Position numbers and translations under genes: made by a program. The notes under the pieces are model-generated. The model was not told where the DNA came from, did not search any database, and was given only the letters and a program-made list of their open reading frames with translations. Shown here piece by piece: positions 55,855 to 64,000 of a DNA stretch of 64,000 nt (position 1 is the stretch's first letter; each line of letters starts with the position of its first letter). The DNA is from Branchipolynoe longqiensis. Its lineage: Eukaryota > Annelida > Polychaeta > Phyllodocida > Polynoidae. The stretch lies in contig CM059198.1 of the NCBI GenBank assembly GCA_030323885.1, positions 11,012,462 through 11,076,461 on the forward strand, written 5' to 3'.

Positions 55855-55861
55855 TACGACC
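55620..55861 (-). repeat. Direct terminal repeat, right copy
   Basis: It is the partner of 53470-53711 and begins GCGGGCGATCTTATAAGG. It ends in CGTAATGCTATGCATTACG, then ACC. CTTATAAG near its inner end is a palindrome with a TATA core. Confidence 0.85.
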
Positions 55862-56440
55862 AAACTCGTAGAAAACCTGGGACGTCGATGGTAGACGCGT
55901 GGTTGATCGACAGGTCTCCATAGGAATAACATTATGGAACTCAACCCAAGTAGAAAACAAGGCCTAAGCGGTTTGAATCGATGACCTAGTTTCAGGAACT
56001 ATTTTCTTGCAAATCAAGACCAAAATCTTCGATTTCACCAATTTTAAGTCGTTTTGTGTCGAAATAATGGCAAAAGATGAATCAATATGTCTTTTTGTAC
56101 CTCCTGTACAAGAATAAAGCATCAAATATCATTATTAACAAATATAACCGCGTCAATAGAAATTCACATACGACAGCGTTAAACTCGGCGGCATAATGTA
56201 AACAAAGCAATGACAGTGGTTCTTTTTGAACTTCAAAACCATAATACTTATCTATATTATTAAATAATAATAGATGTACATGCTTCTGCTCAAGTTTAAC
56301 CCATACTGTAGTAGTATCAGAATCTTCTGTCTTCGTTGACGTCAATTTTTGATGTTAAGGCATTTCTACGGCGAAACGGCAAATTTATATTGAATATAAG
56401 TGTCTCTGCGTTAGTTCTACGTGAACTCGCTAGTCTTCGT
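55862..56440. other. No gene recognised
   Basis: The sequence returns abruptly to AT-rich composition. An 87-codon minus-strand open frame (56082-56345) has no recognisable motif. Confidence 0.3.
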
Positions 56441-56930
56441 TACTTGATATCGCCAACACGATCCGTTCACCATCAGCATATGCGCTAGTTCTACCTGAAC
56501 TCAGCATTATCCGTCGCATTGCTGTAGCGAAATCACAGACTCAGTCACCTATGCCAAAGTTCCTCGTGAGCTCTGTTTCGAACATAGTGACCATCAGCAT
56601 ATGCTACAGTTTCCCATAAACTGAGCCTCGCGTTGATATTGCTGATATCACGAAGTCAATTTAATGTCAATGTTAATGTTGCAATCTTCTCGAAGACCAA
56701 TCCAAGCACCCATCAGCATATGCTTTAGTTCTCCTCGTGAACCTAGCATTGTACCTCACACTGCTGAAGTGAAATCATTGACTCAGTCACCTATGCCAAA
56801 GTTCCTCGTGAACTCTATTTCGAACATAGTGACCATCAGTATATGCTGCAGTTCCTCGCACACTGAGCATTGTCGACTGTTCTTACTGATATCAATGTTT
56901 CAGTTCTTGTGGTCCTGTAGTTTGTAGAAG
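56440..56930. repeat. Four 120 bp repeats with a 240 bp higher unit
   Basis: CCATCAGCATATGC recurs near 56470, 56591, 56710 and 56832, each time followed by AGTT(C/T)... and a (T)GAACTCAGCATT-like phrase. The block GACTCAGTCACCTATGCCAAAGTTCCTCGTGA occurs in alternate units (56540 and 56779), giving a 240 bp dimer. Confidence 0.9.
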
Positions 56931-57089
56931 GCAACCGATGACTTCTTTCTTCCACAGAAATGATTATGTAACATCTCAATTATTATCTTTATATTCAATA
57001 AAATTATTCTAAGTATTTTTAAATTTTAAATTCAAATCTATAACCTCATAGATTATATAACATCATTTTGTAAATGAATTTTGTAAAGT

Positions 57090-57375
57090 CATGATCATTA
57101 ATATGTTCATATAACATGAATAATGTCAATAATATACATCTCCAGTACAAAGATCATTAATATGTCTCCTCAACATGAATAATGTCAATGAAATAACTCT
57201 TCAGTACAAAAGATCATTAATATGTTTCCACAACATGAATAATGTTAATGATATATAGTATCAAAACATCAATAATATGTCCCCATAACATGATTAATGT
57301 CAATGATAGATATCTCCATAGCATCAACAGATCATCAATAGGTCCCTATAACACAATTAATGTCAATGATAGTTT
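57090..57375. repeat. About 60 bp AT-rich tandem repeats
   Basis: GATCATTAATATGT...CAACATGAATAATGTCAATGA units occur four to five times, decaying to the right. Confidence 0.9.
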
Positions 57376-57485
57376 TAGCTAATTAATATTTTATAATATA
57401 TGTAATGTTCAATCATATGTCAATATGATAGTTTTAGCTAATTAATATTTGATAATATATGTAATGTTCAATCATATGTCAATGT
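57374..57485. repeat. 58 bp direct duplication
   Basis: GTTTTAGCTAATTAATATTT through AATGTTCAATCATATGTCAA is present twice in tandem with one mismatch. Confidence 0.95.
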
Positions 57486-58370
57486 CAATGGAACAAATTA
57501 ACAGTGGAATACATGATAACGTTCATCAATTATGCCATGAATTTTCAATGAATCTTTCATGCAACATTCAACATCCCATATGTACATGATTTTTCAAAAG
57601 AATACCCTTTATAGACAACCCTATGCCTAGGCTAATTTCCGTATGAAATACATCTCATGACAATTAATGTTCTAATGTACCTCATGGATTTCAATGAATA
57701 CATCTCCATGCAATATATGATAACATTCAATCATACTCATACACTATAAATGAACCATTTATCAACCTCTGACTATGACATTTAATGACAATTATGATAA
57801 CATTCTACATTATATTATTTATTTTCAAATGAATTTATTATGAACCATGCAATATTTAATCTATCATTTGTCAATGAATAACTATGAACACATGCAACAT
57901 TTAACACCTCATCTGTCAATGACTTTCAAATGAATAAATATGAACACATGCACACTCAACATTTATACCAATTTACAAATGAATAAATATTCAAGCTCAC
58001 TTATGTCCATGATATTTTCAAATATGAAATGACATCTGATGACAATGATGTTAATAACGTCTTTTATGCATTTTAATAATTAATTCATGACAACCTCTAT
58101 CTATGATAATTCATGACAATGATGATAATATTCATATTCAGTTCATTTTCGATCGACAATCCAAAATTATCAGATTTTACCATCGAAATTGTACTATGTG
58201 TTTTGATCTACTCTTGCAAAAGAACTTAGGTGTATCCCATCCCTCTGGAACAACATTGGTTAGTGTCATACCCTATGACCACATGAGAACATGTAACATC
58301 ATGAGTTTATCCCAACCCTATGAACCCCCAAAAGATAACACTCTCATCTCCCTCATGAGTTTAGATCTCT
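57486..58370. other. AT-rich, no gene recognised
   Basis: Phrases such as CATGACAATGATG and GAATAAATATGAACACATGCA recur irregularly, which suggests a very decayed tandem array. Confidence 0.35.
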
Positions 58371-58372
58371 CT

Positions 58373-58650
58373 TGACAACATGTAGCAATTAGGGCGCCAT
58401 TATTATAGCCCACCTCAAGAGACAAAAATCTCATTTCCCCCATGAGCTACATCTATCCACCTGGACAAACATAAGCAAGAGTAGATCCTTGACAATATGT
58501 AGTAGATATGGTGACACTATTACAGCCCACCCCAAGAGACAACAATCTCATTTTCCCCCTGAGCTACATTTATCCCCCCTTGGACAAACATAGGTTGTCT
58601 CCTGGCACCTGTCAACATGTAACAGATTGGACGTCACTATTACAGCTCAC
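58373..58650. repeat. 116 bp tandem repeats, 2.4 copies
   Basis: GACAACATGTAGCA, GACAATATGTAGTA and GTCAACATGTAACA start units at 58373, 58489 and 58605. Each has ATTA(T/C)AGCCCACC, AAGAGACAA and CTCATTT(C/T)CCCC. Confidence 0.9.
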
Positions 58651-61625
58651 TACAGTTAACGTTATTGTATGATCAAACACAAGTTTTTTATGTGGCCTAA
58701 TCCACCAGGTAAGTTTCATTCATTTGAATCAGTTTGAAATAAAATTTAACATTTAAGGAAACTCTCAGTCAAGCCTCAAAGAATTTTAGTTGTTAGTCAT
58801 CTCTTGTATCATTTTATATCATCAATAGTAAAACATGTTATGCAGTGTAATATAGTCTAATGTCTATACAATCTTGACAATCTTAATTAATTAATAACAA
58901 TAGTATGATATATTGCAAAAAGTGGCTTATGATCTCAAACAAAATATATATGTTAATTTACTCTTCAGCCCTGCTGAGTTACAGTCACACTTCCTCAAGT
59001 TAAAGCAACATATCAAAAAGTATATTTAACTCTTCAGTCCTACTGATTTCAAAATAACAAATGAACGTAAATGCAGCTATCTGTACTGTAATGGAGTTAC
59101 AGAGTAATCAGTTCATGCCATTTTTAGTGATCAGAAAGTCATTCCCTGATAGTTCATAATTGTTGTCTTACTACCATCAGTTACTCCCATTTCGCTGTGT
59201 AGCCTGTTGAAAATCAATTACACTTCCTCAAGCCAGATATGTGAAGCATACATAATGATCATTATAGATAACTATCCTAATAGTTCATCTTTTGATAATG
59301 CGAATCAATATATGATGAAAAAATAATAATCAGATTCTTAAGACTAACAGTGTTAACTCATGTTATCCCAACCAATACTGATCATTTGTCAAAAATAAAT
59401 GTTGAAGATCATATAAACAAAAAAGTATATATATTAGTTCACTCCTAGCTAAGATTTGTCATCATGCTCTTGTCAAGTTAACATAACATATTTGTAAAAA
59501 AATTGTGAAATCCCTATAATTATTTTAGCTGACCTCCCAACGAACAGTCGCCTTTGTAAAAATAATTTAGTTCATTCAATACCCTAGGTATTACTGTTAG
59601 CTCACCAGGTATCTTCTCCACTTGATAAGTAGTAGAAAGCAAATCATGTCTCGCTCAGCAAACAATAGGAAAATAGGAAGAATCTTACAGATCATTTTGA
59701 CATAAATGAAAAAGATCTTCACGTCAGACATTACTTAAAATCTCCCGACGTTCAACTAACGTTTTTGCCTAGCGGAATATTTTTGAACGCTTTAATATAG
59801 AATAGAACTTCCACAAAAGTACTATACGTTCGATCTCACAATTGAAATCAATCCAACGATCCGTCCTGTACAAGGGGTCAGAAAATCATTATTACCAACA
59901 GTTACTTCTCTTCATTGAATAGTAACTCAGTTACTCCAATTTCACTGAAGATTTATCAGCCTGGAACATGTGGATCAGAAAGTAATTTAAATCACATTGT
60001 AGTTTACAAGTATCAACTTTCTGTTTAGGTTTTTCATCCATATGCATCACAATCAAGAACATTATTTATTTTTATTTTTAAACAAATAATAATTTTTATA
60101 ATATATATCACATTATTAAGTATCATGAACATACACAATAAATTTCTTATTAGAAAATAAAAAATGTTTAAAAAAGTTAATTTAAATGTCTTATTTCATA
60201 ATGTTACATCTATTTATTTGTATTGTAATACACATAATGACGTAGAATAGATACTTTAGATGTCTTAACTAAGTTAGTTCATGCTTCTAAGTATCATAGT
60301 TATCTAGTTATGCATTTATTAGCACAAAAACATAACCTGGACTTTACCACAGTTCCAGTCAATGACGAAATGCTTCCGCGTAACCCCATCAACCACCACA
60401 CAGATTAGCGACATTTTGAGACAAATCGATCATGTTAATCATGTTATGTCTAATTACGCTTCACGCGCCGGTGAATTATCTGTAACTACTGCTTCATACT
60501 CGCCAAATAAATTTGTTTTATCGCTTCACGCGCCTTCTGATTCTTATCGTCCTTACCGTATACTCGCGAAAAGTTTACGCTCGTCAAATAGAATTGCTCT
60601 GTCGACCTTACGCAGCCGTCTTTTCTCCCACTCGAGAGGTACAGGTTCAATGAATTACCTAAATTCATGGTAGAATAGATTTTTAGCTTGCGAGAATTTA
60701 ATAGAATCAATACGGTAATGCGAAGTCAATGTGCTATTTTAAGCGTTTTTAGATTTTTCACGCCCAATGAATAATGATTTTTGTACTAAGAAAAGTTAAT
60801 GCAAATCCAATGGTGTGTCCTAAATTGAAGTAAATAACATCTTTGGTTATTTGCCATTTATCCGCTTTAATAATGTCAATTCTGACATATGCAAGATCTA
60901 CCTTTTCCAAAAATATAACATCTACAAAGTCTTAGCGAAAGTCCTATAGTATTACTTCATGCGAACATAACGTTTCAGTCGTTAGTGTGACAAAATTTAG
61001 TTCTTTTCAGTAGCTAAACAGTTTAAACTCAAACCATCGAGTAACACCTGCTTTACATCTCACCCCGTAATTCGTAGGCATACTAAGAATTAACTTAGAT
61101 AAATAGAAAAGTCAATGGAACATAAATGAAATTGTTATTTGTTAGTATGACATCCAGTCACCACAGGTGTACTTTTTTCGCTCTATGTCACGGTAGAATA
61201 ACAACTTACATTAGTACATGGCACCATTTTCCACTAAAGCATCCACTTCCTTTGCTTAATCCGCCAGAAATGCTCCGTAGCATTTGGTAAGCAACAAGTG
61301 TCAATTCACTTTATTATAGCAATGCTACTATGGTGTCAATACCATCAACAACATGTCTGTAATACAACAGTATTTAGTAACTTAATTACTGGCGTAACTT
61401 ACGATACAACCGTTAATCTTGGTGCTAATTTAGTAAGGAACATAAACATTTCTTATGACTAAACCTCGCGAACCCTGTCGATTAGCTTTAGAACTGTCGA
61501 CTTGCGCTATTGTTAATATTTGCTTCATATTAACGCAATGGTTAGGCATGGCGCAATCATTATTTATTAGTGGCGCAGCAACAAAGAAATTTCTTGGCGA
61601 ATGAGCCGAAGCACTCAGACATCTA
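58651..61625. other. AT-rich region without recognised gene
   Basis: No protein motif is visible on either strand. Some phrases recur in decayed form, e.g. CACTTCCTCAAG near 58990 and 59220, CAGTTACTCC(A/C)ATTTC near 59180 and 59930, and GCTTCACGCGCC near 60458 and 60523. The stretch lies downstream of the second gypsy pol (minus strand) and may contain its 3' LTR. No pair of LTRs can be tested because the element leaves the window. Confidence 0.35.
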
Positions 61626-61630
61626 CGGAT

Positions 61631-62104
61631 TCATCGATCCTTCCGCAGTGTTCTTTGCTGTGATTGGTCAATTCTTTTATATAAACTTGTACTACCAATT
61701 ATTGGATCCACCCTCCGAGCTTGCTGTCGCGTAAGTGGCCCAGTACCAATTTCTCTTGAATGTAATACTTTAGGTTTTATTTTTGTTTTATTCACTAATA
61801 ATTCATTAGTGCGTCGATTTTGATCAGAAATAATTGGATCGAAAGGCAAAGGTTGCGAAATACCTTTCCTTCGTTCAGTTCTAGTTAATCGTGGTGCAAT
61901 ATCATCCCACATGATTTTAGAGTCCACTAATCTAACTTTATCACGGTTAACAACTTTACGATCGTTATTAGGGCCTACCACAGTCACTACTGAACCCCGT
62001 GATCTAACGACTATGTAACCTGGATCGTATTTCCTCTCCAAAGGTTTTGATTCATTTACAAACAAAACAACTTTATCACCAGGAGTTAATTTAACTGCAT
62101 TCAC
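61631..62104 (-). pseudogene. pol: Gypsy integrase C-terminal domain
   Basis: In the same phase as the upstream integrase, across the TGA. KLTPGDKVVLFVNESKPLE, YDPGYIVVRSRG and RKVVNRDKVRLVD form the small beta-barrel that binds DNA or chromatin in many gypsy integrases. A basic tail follows (TRQQARRVDP). It ends at 61631. Confidence 0.82.
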
Positions 62105-62134
62105 CTTTTTCTTTAGACGAGCAACATTATAATT

Positions 62135-63628
62135 TCAACTTTCTTTACGATTTTGAACAGCTTTAGCTAATGCTATAGACAAATCATCTACACGATAAGC
62201 TAGGTTCGAATCAATCGTCCCCGTCGATCGATACAGTAAAGAACAATGCTTCGTACCTGGATGTCTACCATTGGTTAGAAAGAAAGGAGAATAGCCAGTG
62301 CTATCAGAAGGTACAGTACGATACATATATATCACATCAGGCAAATATGTTTCCCATAGACTAGCACAAGAATTAATTAATTTCCTCAAAATGCTTTTTA
62401 TAGTCCTATGGTATCTTTCTACCATACCATTTGACTGTGGATGATAAGGTGTTGTATGTCTTACCTCTACACCTAATTCTTTAAAATGATTCATAATCAA
62501 TTTGTTTTTAAACTCTAACCCATTATCTGAAATAAACATACAAGGAATTGCATGGTGAGGAATATAATCATTAAATATATAATCATGAATCCCCTTCGAT
62601 GATTTATCTGGCAATGTTTTATATTCAACCCAACCACTACAATGATCTAAAATAGACAATAAATATCTATTACCACTAGTACTAACTGGATATGGACCAG
62701 AAAGATCCGCAGCAATCACAATACCAGATGCACTAGGCAACGGCTTCGATTGTGGATACGCACGTGTGCATTTACTACAGTTAACCACACAATTTGCACA
62801 ATTGGTAATTACTCTATGGACATCTCCAGCTATACCAGGCCAACGAAAATGTTCCTGTAATCGTTTTAATGTTTTAGACATAGCCATATGACCTACCTCA
62901 GTATGAGCTATCTTTATCACAGAATTCCTGTATTTTTTTGGTAACACTAATCTAGGATACGTATCTTTCTTAGCAGGAGCTATCATTGGATAAAGAAGAT
63001 TATCCATTATCAAATAATTCTTTTCTTCATTCTCACCTAACGTATACTCTTTCATTTTTGTCTGTTCATTAATTACATCATTATATGACAGTTCATAGTG
63101 TTCAAAAGGAATTACCTGTTCTGCTAATAGTGAATCAAAAGCAAACATTTCTACTGGTTCCTTTGCTTCAGTATTAGGTCTCAATCTAGACAACATATCA
63201 GCCCAGACATTATCTACACCTTTCATATAAACAATTGGTGCTGAAAATTCTGCTAATAATACTGCCCAATGTTGTATATGTGTATTACAAATTTCTTTAG
63301 TAAACAAAAATTTCAATGGAGCATGATCTGTATAGATAGTAAATTCTGCAGCGTATAAGTAAGGTCTTAATTTTACTAGAGCATAAATAATAGCAAATGC
63401 TTCTTTCTCTATAGTAGGATAATTACGTTGAGCAGGAGAAAATCTAGTACTGATTAAATGAACTGGCCTGTCTATTCCATTCTCATCCTCCTGCACCAAT
63501 ACAGCCCCTAAACTGTACTCAGAAGCATCTGTATACAGTTTATATGGTTTAAAAGGATCAGGAAATTTCAACAGCACACAATCTAATAATAGTGTCTTCA
63601 ACTCATTCCATGCAATTTCACATTCCAT
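62135..63628 (-). pseudogene. pol: Gypsy RNase H and integrase
   Basis: The phase continues from the RT. RNase H: KLYTDASEYSLGAVL, TIEKEAFAIIYAL, IYTDHAPLKFL and VWADMLSR (D, E, D, D). Integrase: HTEVGHMAMSKTLKRL...CANC (HHCC zinc), then IAADLSGPY, FISDNGLEF and GMVERYHR (DD35E). The enzyme set is complete and shows no frameshift. The first ATG at 63628 is an internal Met, not a true start. A TGA at 62137-62135 interrupts it before the C-terminal domain. Confidence 0.9.
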
Positions 63629-63661
63629 AGTCCATTCAAAACTACATTTATTACTAGTTAA

Positions 63662-64000
63662 CTAAGTTATTGGAGCGACTACATGAGCATAATTAGGAAT
63701 TAATTGTCTATAGTATCCTGCCGATCCTAATAATCGTCTTACTTCTTTTTTACTTTTCGGTGAAGCCATATCTCTTATTGCAGTAATTTTTTCAGGATCC
63801 GGTTTCAGCCCTGCTGAACATACAACGTAACCTAAGAGTTTTACTTCAGTAACTCCAAATTCACATTTAGATACTTTAATAGTCATATTGTTACTTTCTA
63901 AGATAGTCAATATACTAGTCACATCTTTCTCATGACTCTCCTCATCTGGTGAATAAATAATAATATCATCTAAATAAATTAGACAACATTTACCTAACTG
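63662..64000 (-). pseudogene. pol: Gypsy RT, partial at window edge
   Basis: The frame enters from the edge and holds the catalytic YLDDIIIYSPDEESH. It continues with IKVSKCEFGVTEVKLLGYVV, GLKPDPEKITAI and LLGSAGYYRQLIPNYAHVVAPI, the standard thumb/connection blocks. It stops at TAG (63664-63662), after which homologous sequence continues in the same phase. The TAG is therefore a point nonsense change or a recoded codon, and not the gene end. Confidence 0.88.

Larger units (their letters stand above)
53470..55861 (-). mobile_element. GC-rich gag-only retroelement with direct terminal repeats
   Basis: About 2.4 kb of very GC- and CpG-rich DNA is bounded by two direct copies of a 240 bp sequence. 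It is embedded in strongly AT-rich DNA, with abrupt edges at GCGGGCGA(C/T)CTTATAAGG on the left and GCATTACGACC on the right. Between the repeats, on the minus strand, lies one gag-like ORF. No RT, recombinase or transposase motif is visible. AATAAA on the minus strand at 53768-53763 could end the transcript. Alternatives are a tandem unit with a truncated second copy, or an internally deleted Ngaro/DIRS-like element. Confidence 0.5.
61631..64000 (-). mobile_element. Second Ty3/gypsy element, 3' part of pol
   Basis: RT (from YLDD), RNase H, integrase zinc domain, integrase core and integrase C-terminus read in one continuous phase on the minus strand, interrupted only by two in-frame stop codons. 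The 5' portion (gag, protease, most of RT) is beyond the window edge. It differs clearly in sequence from the element at 2-8 kb. Confidence 0.9.

Overview
The window looks like animal genomic DNA made almost entirely of transposable elements and satellite-type repeats. I found no host protein-coding gene, rRNA gene or unambiguous tRNA gene. The mixture (Ty3/gypsy LTR elements, a DIRS-type tyrosine-recombinase retrotransposon, several APE-type LINEs, tRNA-derived SINEs, many short inverted-repeat elements and kilobase-scale tandem arrays) is typical of large invertebrate genomes, perhaps a marine lophotrochozoan or a basal deuterostome. The species is inference only. Every element gene I could read is broken or truncated. 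The best preserved is the reverse transcriptase ORF on the minus strand at about 24785-27420.

Layout. 1-2.2 kb is unassigned AT-rich DNA with degenerate 115-120 bp repeats. 2.2-8.0 kb is a Ty3/gypsy element on the minus strand with gag, protease, RT, RNase H and integrase, broken by frameshifts and stops. 8.45-11.6 kb is a very long imperfect palindrome with two LTR-like arms. 11.6-17.7 kb holds microsatellites, a C-rich minisatellite, a 92 bp tandem array, SINEs, and a GC-rich patch with an RFX X-box-like site and a CCAAT box. 18.06-19.57 kb is a 5'-truncated CR1/Jockey-group LINE, followed by two inverted-repeat elements. 21.6-22.8 kb is a minisatellite split by a probable solo LTR.

24.3-33.3 kb is one nested locus. 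A TACCCATA-type satellite is interrupted by an RTE-like LINE (minus), a DIRS element (plus) that itself carries a 455 bp TTAA-flanked element inside its RT, and a palindromic TA-flanked element. 33.3-39 kb is a patchwork of SINEs, TTAA-type short elements, an RNase H-bearing LINE remnant (minus) and a tandem array of 315 bp Pol III-type units. 39.06-43.42 kb is a near full-length LINE (plus) inserted in a SINE. 43.7-44.8 kb has two strong hairpins. 45.06-51.0 kb is a 6 kb satellite of 56-58 bp units.

53.47-55.86 kb is a sharply GC-rich element on the minus strand with long, nearly identical direct terminal repeats and one gag-like ORF but no visible polymerase. 56-61.6 kb is AT-rich with several short tandem arrays. 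61.6 kb to the window end is the 3' part of a second Ty3/gypsy pol (minus), truncated by the edge.

Functionally the window is a record of nested insertion. The order of events can be read in several places: satellite before LINE and DIRS, DIRS before its TTAA element, SINE before LINE, minisatellite before solo LTR, RNase H LINE before its TTAA element. The least ordinary structures are the long LTR-like palindrome, the GC-rich gag-only element and the nested satellite locus.
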